From: an uncultured Roseateles sp.
GTDB lineage: Bacteria > Pseudomonadota > Gammaproteobacteria > Burkholderiales > Burkholderiaceae
Reading direction: 5' to 3'
Length of the DNA: 23,665 nt
NCBI GenBank assembly: GCA_946480605.1
Contig: CAMLKW010000044.1
Location: forward strand, 1-23,665
This document shows, piece after piece, positions 7,433 through 14,100 of the stretch; the stretch's first letter is position 1, and each line of letters opens with the position of its first letter. The notes under the pieces were generated by a model that saw nothing but the letters and a program-made list of their open reading frames with translations, was not told where the DNA came from and did no database searches. The translations under genes were made by a program, and so were the position numbers.

Positions 7433-8080
7433 TCAGACGGCGCGCAGGCGGCGGCTGAGCACGGGCCCGCCGTCGTCGATGCGCACATGCGTGGACGTGT
7501 CGAAGCCCGCCGCGGCCAGCGCCTGCGCCAGCGGTGCCGCCGGCGCGGCGTGGCGGCCCAGCGCCGCCTCGGCGTCGGCGCCGAGAAAGGACAGGTAGAT
7601 GGTCTGGCGTGGCAGCAGCGCGGCCAGGTGGCTGCGCCACGCGTGACCCAGGCTGGCCTCGGTGGCAGTGGGGTCGCCGCGGTAGAAGCGGGCGCCCAGC
7701 GCCTGCCAGACGGGCGACGCGCCGTTGTCGTCGCGCCAGCCCGGCAGTTCGACGACGAGTTGATCGCCGCGGTTGCCGTGGGCCGCGGCATGGGCCATGG
7801 CCGCGTCGATCAGGCGGGGCAGGGTGTCGGGCGGCGCGGCGGCATCGACCTGCACGTCGCACAGCTCGGCCTGACCGGTCAGGTCGTTGCCGAGCAGCAG
7901 TGTCGTCTGCACGCGGAACAGGGCCAGCTCCTGCGCCGCATGCACGATGCGCCCGACGTGGAAGTGGTAGCGCGGCAGAGCAAGGCCCAGCCGCGGCACG
8001 AAGCGCAGCGAGGCCGCGCCATCGGCCAACGCCAGGCGTTCGCCGTCGGCCTCGGGGGTGACGATCAGTCGTTCGGTCAT
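7433..8080 (-). CDS. Shortened arginine N-succinyltransferase (AstA/AruF-like) paralogue
   Basis: A 215-residue protein that aligns by eye with residues about 86-258 of the AstA encoded just upstream. Shared blocks are the VxHA...HDLTG region (here IVHAAQELALFRVQTTLLLGNDLTG, 45-69), SPVWQALGARFYRGD at 122-136 against SPFWDAVGRRFFGMD in AstA, IYLSFLGADAEAALG at 161-175, and the acidic DDGGP (202-206) against DGGP in AstA. About 50 N-terminal and 80 C-terminal residues of AstA are missing, and the His of HDLTG is Asn. Pseudomonas AST uses two full-length paralogous subunits (AruF, AruG); this may be a reduced second subunit. Its ATG overlaps the AstA stop by 4 bases. Confidence 0.75.
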   Translation of the reverse strand: MTERLIVTPEADGERLALADGAASLRFVPRLGLALPRYHFHVGRIVHAAQELALFRVQTTLLLGNDLTGQAELCDVQVDAAAPPDTLPRLIDAAMAHAAAHGNRGDQLVVELPGWRDDNGASPVWQALGARFYRGDPTATEASLGHAWRSHLAALLPRQTIYLSFLGADAEAALGRHAAPAAPLAQALAAAGFDTSTHVRIDDGGPVLSRRLRAV

Positions 8081-9093
8081 GCCAGCTCTCCCGGCTGCAG
8101 CGGCGTGGCCAGCAGGCGTTCGCCGGCGTGGGCGCCGAGCGCGGTCGCGTCGTCCGTGCCCAGCGTGTCGCCCACCTCGGCCAGCACGGCGCTGAAGGCC
8201 GCGCGCGACGGCCGCACCAGGATGTGCGTGCGCCGCGGCCCGCTGCCGGCGCCGGGCTGCACCAGCAGCTCACGCGCGTGGCGCACGCTGCGCAGCGAGG
8301 CCAGCGGCGCGTCCACCGTGGGGCCGCCGTCGAAGATGTCGACGTAGCTGTCGGCGTCGAAGCCTTCGTCCTGCAGCACGGAGAACGGCAGTTCGCCCAC
8401 CGGGTGCAGCTGGCCGATGGCGCATTGGGCGGCCTCGGGCAGCAGCGCCACGTAGACGGGCGAGGGCGGCATCAGCTCGGCGATGCAGGCGCGGCTGCGG
8501 CCGCCGATGACGGCCTCGGCCTCGGGGTAGTCCATGCCGAAGAAGCGCCGGCCGACCGCGTCCCAGAACGGGCTCTGGCCGGCGGCGTCGGTCACGCCGG
8601 GGCTCTCGGCCGCGATGCGCTCGGAGAAGCGCTCGGCGTTGGCCAGGATGAACAGCAGCCGCGCGCGCGACAGCAGTTGCGCGGCGAGGCCGTTCTCGCA
8701 GGCGGGGTCGAGGAAGAAGGAGGTCAGCAGCGTCGTGCCGGTCAGATCGTGGCACAGGTGCAGCGTGTGCATGCGCTGCGTGACGCCCAGCGCCGCGCTG
8801 GCGTGCACGACGAACTCGTTGCGGTAGCTGTAGAAGCGGTCGAAGAAGCCGGCGCTGGCGGCAATGCCCGAGCAGCCGATGATGCGGCCGGCGTCTTCCA
8901 GCACGAAGAGGTAGGTCTCCTCGCCGCTGGCGTCGTCGGGGCTGGCGAAGGACTGCAGCGAGGCGGCGATGCGCGCGCGCAGCTTGGCCTCGTCGTTGGG
9001 CAGCGAACTGATGCCGTCGTGGCTGGCGGCCGCCATGCGCGCGAGGTCGGGCAGGTCGGCCGCTGCCACCGGGCGCAGCAGCAACTGGGTCAT
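8077..9093 (-). CDS. astA: Arginine N-succinyltransferase
   Basis: A 338-residue enzyme, the normal AstA length. It transfers succinyl from succinyl-CoA to the alpha-amino group of arginine, the first step of the AST arginine catabolic pathway in the cytoplasm. Diagnostic stretches: LLLRPVAAADLPDLARMA (4-21), SLPNDEAKLRARI (30-42), YLFVLEDAGRIIGCSGI (61-77), FYSYRNEFVVHAS (87-99), HLCHDLTGTTLLTSFFLDP (112-130), SPFWDAVGRRFFGMDYPEAE (174-193) and DIFDGGPTV (252-260). The ATG at 9093 overlaps the stop of the AraC-type regulator (ATGA). The frame stays open much further upstream but only as a shadow of that regulator. astB, astC, astD and astE are not in the window. Confidence 0.94.
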   Translation of the reverse strand: MTQLLLRPVAAADLPDLARMAAASHDGISSLPNDEAKLRARIAASLQSFASPDDASGEETYLFVLEDAGRIIGCSGIAASAGFFDRFYSYRNEFVVHASAALGVTQRMHTLHLCHDLTGTTLLTSFFLDPACENGLAAQLLSRARLLFILANAERFSERIAAESPGVTDAAGQSPFWDAVGRRFFGMDYPEAEAVIGGRSRACIAELMPPSPVYVALLPEAAQCAIGQLHPVGELPFSVLQDEGFDADSYVDIFDGGPTVDAPLASLRSVRHARELLVQPGAGSGPRRTHILVRPSRAAFSAVLAEVGDTLGTDDATALGAHAGERLLATPLQPGELA

Positions 9094-10082
9094 GAGACGT
9101 CTCCCTGGTGTGTGACGGCACCGCGCCAGGCCTGCGCGCGCTGGCTGCGCTCGTCGCGTGGCGTGTGGCCGAAATGGGTCTTGTAGGCGTTCGAGAAATG
9201 CGGCCCCGACGAGAAGCCGCAGGACAGGCCGACCTGCAGGATGGACTGCGAGCTCTGCTGCAGCAGCCGCCGTGCGCGGGCAAGGCGCAGCTCCAGATAG
9301 TGGCGCGAGGGCAGGCTGTCCAGGTGCTGCTTGAACAGCCGCTCCAGCTGCCGGCGCGACACGCCCACCAGGCGCGCGACCTCGTCGGTGGGCAGCGGCT
9401 CGGCGAGGTTGGCCTCCATCAGCGACAACGCCTCGGCCAGTTTGGGGCTGCCGGCGCCGCGGCGCTCGCTGTAGCCGGCGCGCTGGCGTTCGTCGCGCGG
9501 GCGCAGCGCCTTCTGGCCCAGCGCGTGGACGAGTTCCTGGCCGAAGCGCTCGCCGTGGCGCGTGGCCAGCCACGCACAGCACAGGTCCACGCTGGCCGTG
9601 CCGCCCGCGCAGCTGAGCCGGGGCGGCGTGGCGCTGAGTTCCCACAGGCCGTTGGCCCAGGCGACGCCGGGATGGTCTTCGGCCAGGCCGTCCAGCAGCG
9701 ACCAGTCGGCGCAGGCGCGCTGGCCGTCCAGCAGGCCGGCGGCGGCCAGCCAGGCCGCACCGGCGTCCACGCCGCCCAGCGCCACGCCGGCCTCGGCGCA
9801 GCGGCGCAGCCAGGCGACGGTGGCGGCGTCGGGCGGCGTCGCGTCGGTGGCGATGACGAAGACGGCCAGCCAGTCGGCGGTGCCGATGGCCTGGGCGGGA
9901 AGTACGAAGCCGCCGTTGCTGGCCACCGCCGCGCCCTCGGCGCTGAGGGCCGCGGCGCTGTAGGCGGCCTCGTCCTGCAGCGCGTTGGCCGCTTGCAGGC
10001 CGTCCAGCAGCCCGCCCAGTGCCAGCATCGAGAAGCCCGGCACCAGCAGCAGGCCGACGCGGTGGACGGGCACGGTGTTCAT
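9090..10082 (-). CDS. GlxA/ArgR-like AraC-family transcriptional regulator
   Basis: A 330-residue regulator with an N-terminal DJ-1/PfpI (class I glutamine amidotransferase-like) domain at about 7-185 (VGLLLVPGFSMLALGGLLDGLQ, GLLDGQRACADW) and a C-terminal AraC HTH domain at about 215-310 (EPLPTDEVARLVGVSRRQLERLFKQ, then ILQVGLSCGFSSGPHFSNAYKTHFGHTPRD). The usual nucleophile-elbow Cys is absent (GGVDAGAAW). Pseudomonas ArgR, the arginine-responsive regulator of aru and aot, has this architecture. Its place between transport and astA genes, and ArgR-like repeats at 13900-14010, point to an arginine-sensing regulator. It starts 13 bases after the YfcC-type gene and overlaps astA by 4 bases. Confidence 0.9.
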   Translation of the reverse strand: MNTVPVHRVGLLLVPGFSMLALGGLLDGLQAANALQDEAAYSAAALSAEGAAVASNGGFVLPAQAIGTADWLAVFVIATDATPPDAATVAWLRRCAEAGVALGGVDAGAAWLAAAGLLDGQRACADWSLLDGLAEDHPGVAWANGLWELSATPPRLSCAGGTASVDLCCAWLATRHGERFGQELVHALGQKALRPRDERQRAGYSERRGAGSPKLAEALSLMEANLAEPLPTDEVARLVGVSRRQLERLFKQHLDSLPSRHYLELRLARARRLLQQSSQSILQVGLSCGFSSGPHFSNAYKTHFGHTPRDERSQRAQAWRGAVTHQGDVS

Positions 10083-10095
10083 GGCCGCGATGTTC

Positions 10096-11484
10096 TCATT
10101 GCCAGTGCGTCAGCGCAGGCGGTGCCAGCAGCGCCAGTGCCATGACGAGGTAGATCGCCTGCAGCGGCAGCATCCAGCGCACCCAGGTGCCGAAGCGCAC
10201 GCCGGCCAGCGCCAGCACGCCGACGGTGATGCCGGAGGTCGGGATGATGGGCGTCGTCAGCTCGCCGAACTGGAAGGCCAGGATGGCCGTCTGGCGCGTG
10301 ATGCCGACCAGGTCCGCCAACGGCGCCATCAGCGGCATGGTCAGCGCGGCCTGGCCGGTGCCGGAATGGATGAAGAAGTTGATGACCGACTGGATGGCGA
10401 ACATCTTCTGCGCGGCGAACACCGGGCTGTCGGACGCCACCAGCGGCGCGAGCGCGTTCAGCAGCGTGTCGATGACCTGGCCGTCACGCATCAGGATGAC
10501 GGTGCCCTTGGCCAGCGCGATGACGAGGGCCGTGCCGACCAGGTCTTTCGCGCCGTGCAGAAAGGCAGCCATGAACTCGTCTGCCGACAGCTTGGCCACG
10601 ACGCCGACGGCCACGGCCATGACGAGGAAGAGGGCGGCGATCTCCTCGATGTACCAGCCGAAGCGCACGACGCCGAAGATCATGCCGCCCAGCGTGGCGG
10701 CGAACAGCCACAGCACCAGGCGGTGGCGTGCCGTCATGCCGGCGAAGTTCTCGAAGCCGCTGAGGTCCAGCGTGGCACGGCGTTGCTGGTCCAGCTCGTA
10801 GGTGGGGCTCAACGTCGGGTCGCGGCGTATGCGCGCGGCCCACCACATCAGGAAGGCGATGGTGGCGCCGGTGGCGATGGCCCAGCACAGCGCGCGGTAG
10901 CCCAGGCCCGAGAACATCGGCACGCCGGCAATGCCTTGTGCGACGCCGACGTTGAAGGGATTCAGGAAGGCCGTTGCGAAGCCCACCTGCGAGCCGACGA
11001 AGGGGATGGCCACGCCGGTCAGCGTGTCCAGCCGCAGCGCCAGCGCCAGCGGGATGAAGATCAGCACGAAGGGGATGGCCTCCTCGGCCATGCCGAAGCT
11101 GGCGCCGCCCAGCGCGAACAGGCCGACGAAGACGGGGATGACCGCGGCTCGCACCCAGGCCGAGCGGCTGTGTGCCTTGGCCACGGCCTTGATCATCGAG
11201 TCGATGGCCTGGGTCTTCTGCAGCACCGCGAACGCGCCGCCGACCATGAGCACGAAGCCGATGATGAGCGCAGCCTCGACGAAGCCCTTGATGGGCGCCG
11301 TCAGCAGCGCGGTGAGGCCCTGCGGGCGCGACTCGACGACGTGGTAGCTGCCGGCGACGACGATGGTCTTGCCGTTGACGACCGTCGTGTCGAACTTCCC
11401 ACCCGGCACGACCCAGGTCGCCAGCGCGATCAGCGCGAGCAGGGCGAATAGCAGCACATAGGTGTTGGGCAGGCGCAGTTTCAT
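10096..11484 (-). CDS. yfcC: YfcC-family basic amino acid/dipeptide permease
   Basis: A 462-residue inner-membrane protein with about 12 helices. It opens MKLRLPNTYVLLFALLALIA then TWVVPGGKFD, the YfcC/ArcD-related C4-dicarboxylate-carrier superfamily pattern. Also visible are VLMVGGAFAVLQKTQAIDSMI, ALGGASFGMAEEAIPFV, VGSQVGFATAFLNPFNVGVAQGIAG, FFIHSGTGQAALTMPLMAPLADLVG and FGELTTPIIPTSG. YfcC-like proteins are annotated as basic amino acid antiporters. Here the likely substrate is arginine, ornithine exchange or the beta-Asp-Arg dipeptide (inference). It begins 8 bases after the CphZ-like gene. In the Pseudomonas aot operon an ABC transporter fills the corresponding position. Confidence 0.88.
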   Translation of the reverse strand: MKLRLPNTYVLLFALLALIALATWVVPGGKFDTTVVNGKTIVVAGSYHVVESRPQGLTALLTAPIKGFVEAALIIGFVLMVGGAFAVLQKTQAIDSMIKAVAKAHSRSAWVRAAVIPVFVGLFALGGASFGMAEEAIPFVLIFIPLALALRLDTLTGVAIPFVGSQVGFATAFLNPFNVGVAQGIAGVPMFSGLGYRALCWAIATGATIAFLMWWAARIRRDPTLSPTYELDQQRRATLDLSGFENFAGMTARHRLVLWLFAATLGGMIFGVVRFGWYIEEIAALFLVMAVAVGVVAKLSADEFMAAFLHGAKDLVGTALVIALAKGTVILMRDGQVIDTLLNALAPLVASDSPVFAAQKMFAIQSVINFFIHSGTGQAALTMPLMAPLADLVGITRQTAILAFQFGELTTPIIPTSGITVGVLALAGVRFGTWVRWMLPLQAIYLVMALALLAPPALTHWQ

Positions 11485-11492
11485 CGCGGGGC

Positions 11493-12611
11493 TCACATCG
11501 ACAGCAGCTTGCCGCTGCGCAAGGGCACGGCGCCGGCGATCTTGGCCAGGCGCATGCCGCGCGTCGCGTAGCGCCGCGACGCGCGGGCGAAGCAGCGGCC
11601 GCTGACGCTGGCATGCAGCGCGGTGCGCGCGTCGGTCAACGGGTCGATGATCTCGGCGACCAGTTCGCCGGCCTCCACCCAGTCGCCCGGCGCCATGGCG
11701 AAGACGACGACGCCGGGTACTGACGCCGTGACGGGCTCCACGCCTTCGAGTGGCGTCGCCGCGCATGCGGTGGGCGGCGGCGGCGCCGTGCCGTCGACAT
11801 GGCCCAGGTGCTGCAGGAAGGCAATCAGCGCATCGGCGTCGTGCTCGGCCAGGTCGTGGCTGACATCGGTCTCGCCGCGCAGCTCCACGGTCGCGGCCAG
11901 GCAGCCGTGCGGGTCGACGGGGTGCTGCGGGCCGAAGTGCGCGGCCAGCTCCCACCAGATGCGGCCGGCGGATTCGTCGAAAGGCTCGTCGCCCGACACC
12001 TCGCTGGTCAGCAGCGCCTGCGCGCCCAGGTAGGCGGCCAGCGGCGCGAACGCGTTGGCCTGGGCCGTGCCGGTGTAGAGGTGCATGACGGCCTGGTTGT
12101 CGCAGTGCAGGTCCAGTACGAGTTCGGCGTCGTGCGCCAGCGTCTGCAGCAGCTGCTTCAGCGCCTCGGTCTCGGTGGTGGGCTGCCAGGCGGCCAGCAG
12201 CTCGTGGCTGGCGGCGCGGATGGCGCGGGCGTTGTGTGCCGCATCGGCGCCCAGGCGGCCCGCCAGGCGCTCGATCAGCGCCGGGGTCAGGTGACGGAAC
12301 TGACGGTTGAAGTTGGTGCCGGTGCCGAGGTCGAAGCGGCCCAGCGCCGAGCCCTGCAGATCCTGCGCGAGGCCGATGGGATTGGCCATGGGCACCAGCA
12401 CGATCTCGCCGGCGATGGCGCCTCGTTCGTCGAGCGCGGCCAGGCGCTCCATCAGCGCCTGCGCCACCAGCAGCGGCGGCACTTCGTCGGCGTGCAGCGC
12501 GGCCTGCAGGTAGGCCTTGCGGCCGGATTCGCCACGCCCGAAGTGCAGGCTGCGCAGCCGGCGCGTGGTGCCGGCACTGGCGGCCGGCAGGTCGTGGAAA
12601 CGGGTCTGCAT
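11493..12611 (-). CDS. cphZ: M14-type zinc deacylase, probable cyanophycin dipeptide hydrolase CphZ/AotO
   Basis: A 372-residue member of the succinylglutamate desuccinylase/aspartoacylase family. Zinc ligands are visible as H40-A-D-E43 and H169 in LVLDLHCDN; E243 in ATVELRGE is the likely catalytic acid. FDLGTGTNFNRQF (93-105) and a C-terminal beta-rich domain (about 280-372) follow the family plan. Sequence alone could suggest AstE-like or other deacylases. Context favours CphZ, which splits beta-Asp-Arg from cyanophycin into Asp and Arg and of which P. aeruginosa AotO (aot operon, beside argR) is a member: the gene is 2 bases from a cyanophycinase and near an ArgR-type regulator. No signal peptide is seen, so it should act in the cytoplasm. 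Confidence 0.85.
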   Translation of the reverse strand: MQTRFHDLPAASAGTTRRLRSLHFGRGESGRKAYLQAALHADEVPPLLVAQALMERLAALDERGAIAGEIVLVPMANPIGLAQDLQGSALGRFDLGTGTNFNRQFRHLTPALIERLAGRLGADAAHNARAIRAASHELLAAWQPTTETEALKQLLQTLAHDAELVLDLHCDNQAVMHLYTGTAQANAFAPLAAYLGAQALLTSEVSGDEPFDESAGRIWWELAAHFGPQHPVDPHGCLAATVELRGETDVSHDLAEHDADALIAFLQHLGHVDGTAPPPPTACAATPLEGVEPVTASVPGVVVFAMAPGDWVEAGELVAEIIDPLTDARTALHASVSGRCFARASRRYATRGMRLAKIAGAVPLRSGKLLSM

Positions 12612-12613
12612 GT

Positions 12614-13855
12614 TCAGTTCGTGATCGGTGTGGTCAGCGGCGCGGCCACGCGCACGGGAATGACGTCCAGCCGCGCCTTGAGCACGGTGTAGTCCTCGCC
12701 GCCCAGCGCGCCGCTGAACCAGCCGGTCAGCCCAGGGCCGCGGTAGAGGCGGAACTCGAAGCCGACATCGGGCGCCGCATCTCCGGGCCGTGGCCGCGCC
12801 CGGTAGGCGAGGCCGCGCACTTCGGGCAGTGTGCCGTCCAGCAGCTGCGCCATCGCGGTGGCGATGGCGGCGTCGCCGAGGATGTCCATGAAGTAGCCGT
12901 CGCTCTGCAGGTAGGGCTTGTAGTCGCTGGCAGCGGGGTCGATGCGGGCTTCGCGCAGCTTGTGCGGCGCGGGCGTGGTGACGCCGCTGGCGAGGTCGTG
13001 GCGGTCGCCGCGGTCCAGGTAGCTCAGCTGCGCGCCGCGCAGGTTGAAGGCGGCCAGCTTCGCGTCCGACGTCGCTTCGGACAGGTCTACCAGCAAGGCG
13101 CCGCGGGCGCCGATGATCTCGACGGACGAGCCCTTGATGACGGCGGCCGAGTTCTCCTCGATGCCCAGCCCCAGCGTGTAGCCGAAGGCGCGCATGGCCG
13201 GCAGCATGCGACCGATACGGCCGCGCTTCAGGAAGTGCTGGTCGATGAACAGGTCCGGCCCGACGAAGCCGAGGCCGCGGTCGTACTCCTTGCCCTCGCG
13301 CCACAGGCCCTTGAGGATCTGCAGGTTGTCCTGCGCGTCGCGGAACATCATGCGGCTCATCACCGCGGCGCCCGCGCTGGTGCCGGCCACGACGCCGCCG
13401 CCGGCCTTCACGTCGCGGATGGCCTTCAGCATCGCCGTGGGTTGGCCGCCGGGCAGCAGCGTGTCGACGATGAGCTCCTGTGCGCCGCCGGAGAAGAACA
13501 CGCCGCGCGACGCGGCCACCTTGGCGATCAGCGCGGGATCGTTCAGGTGGGCCTGCGGGTCCGTGCCCTTCAGCCGTGGCGCAACGGGAATGGCCTCGGC
13601 GCGCGCGCCGCGCTGGTTCAGCGCCGCGACGATCTGCGCCGCGCTGCGCTCGGGGTTGGCGGCCGCCGTCGCGAAGACGGCAATGCGCGCACCGGCGCCG
13701 CCGGCCTCGTCGACGATGCGTTGCCAGACGGCATCGTTGTCGAACTTGAGCGCGCCGCCGATGACGACGGCGGTGCCTTGGGCCTGGGCGGGTGCATGCA
13801 ATGCCAGCAGCGCAGCGGCCACAAAGGTGGAAAGGAAACTTCGCATGGGAGTCAT
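12614..13855 (-). CDS. cphE: Exported cyanophycinase (CphE-like, peptidase family S51)
   Basis: A 413-residue serine peptidase that would cut cyanophycin (poly-Asp with Arg side chains) to beta-Asp-Arg dipeptides. An N-terminal signal peptide is clear: basic start, hydrophobic AAALLALHAP, cleavage near APAQAQ (about residue 26). Family marks: GTAVVIGGAL (27-36), FFSGGAQ (120-126), nucleophile S160 in VVAGTSAGAAVMS (155-167), the ID-QHF segment with H207, and LGLGIEENSAAVI (228-240). Intracellular CphB enzymes are about 270-290 residues; the longer, secreted CphE type is about 400, as here. The extra C-terminal part (about 290-413) is unassigned. It is first in the minus-strand operon. ATG 13855 has AGAGG about 10 bases upstream; ATG 13846 is the alternative. 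Confidence 0.92.
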   Translation of the reverse strand: MTPMRSFLSTFVAAALLALHAPAQAQGTAVVIGGALKFDNDAVWQRIVDEAGGAGARIAVFATAAANPERSAAQIVAALNQRGARAEAIPVAPRLKGTDPQAHLNDPALIAKVAASRGVFFSGGAQELIVDTLLPGGQPTAMLKAIRDVKAGGGVVAGTSAGAAVMSRMMFRDAQDNLQILKGLWREGKEYDRGLGFVGPDLFIDQHFLKRGRIGRMLPAMRAFGYTLGLGIEENSAAVIKGSSVEIIGARGALLVDLSEATSDAKLAAFNLRGAQLSYLDRGDRHDLASGVTTPAPHKLREARIDPAASDYKPYLQSDGYFMDILGDAAIATAMAQLLDGTLPEVRGLAYRARPRPGDAAPDVGFEFRLYRGPGLTGWFSGALGGEDYTVLKARLDVIPVRVAAPLTTPITN

Positions 13856-13899
13856 GCTGTCAGCGCCTCTGCGGGCGCGACAGCGGGTTGCACCTCAGC

Positions 13900-13941
13900 G
13901 GGGCAGCGCACGCAATTCCATGTCGCATCTGCGCAAGAAGC
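13900..13941 (+). promoter_or_regulatory. ArgR-like tandem half-sites reading toward the TonB receptor
   Basis: TGTCGC at 13921-13926, then 8 bases ending GC, then AA at 13935-13936: an exact fit to TGTCGC-N8-AA-N5, the half-site I recall for Pseudomonas ArgR. The preceding 21-bp register (13900-13920) keeps GC-AA at the same offset (13912-13915) but its first hexamer is poor, so it would be a weak half-site. Confidence 0.45.
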
Positions 13942-13968
13942 CGGTGCGGGCGTGGTGCCGATGCCAAG

Positions 13969-14010
13969 CGCGATTGCGGTGAAGCGACGCGCATTTGCAT
14001 GCAAGCGACC
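13969..14010 (-). promoter_or_regulatory. ArgR-like operator: two 21-bp direct-repeat half-sites
   Basis: Read on the minus strand from 14010, GGTCGC-N8-AA-N5 is followed at once by CGTCGC-N8-AA-N5. Both differ from TGTCGC-N8-AA in one base, both have TT opening and GC closing the N8, and they are exactly 21 bp apart. This is the spacing and direct-repeat geometry of AraC-family sites. The array faces cphE, 114 bases upstream of its start; TTGGCA at 13967-13962 (minus) could be a -35, but no good -10 follows. Confidence 0.6.
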
Positions 14011-14100
14011 TGCGCGCCGAAACCCCATAGGCAACAGCAGGAGGCCCTCCCTAACCTGAACGGCGTTCGCTCCACCCCATCCAAGAACACCGAGGCCTTC

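Noticed and set aside
9094..9645. N-terminal extension of astA (frame open to 9645)
   Set aside because: The extension runs through the AraC HTH coding region in another frame; the ATG at 9093 gives the family-typical length and a 4-base overlap with the regulator stop.
8128..11451. Long plus-strand frames opposite astA, the AraC-type regulator and yfcC
   Set aside because: Repetitive Gln/Ala/Arg/Gly composition and absence of motifs mark them as antisense shadows of well-supported minus-strand genes.
11493..12611. Annotation as succinylglutamate desuccinylase AstE
   Set aside because: The other AST genes astB, astC and astD are absent here and the gene adjoins cyanophycinase in an aot-like order; CphZ fits better, though sequence alone does not exclude AstE.
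13995..14004. Ten-base palindrome TTGCATGCAA as an independent operator
   Set aside because: It falls across the first 21-bp ArgR-like half-site and its symmetry is not repeated in the other half-sites, so it is likely incidental.
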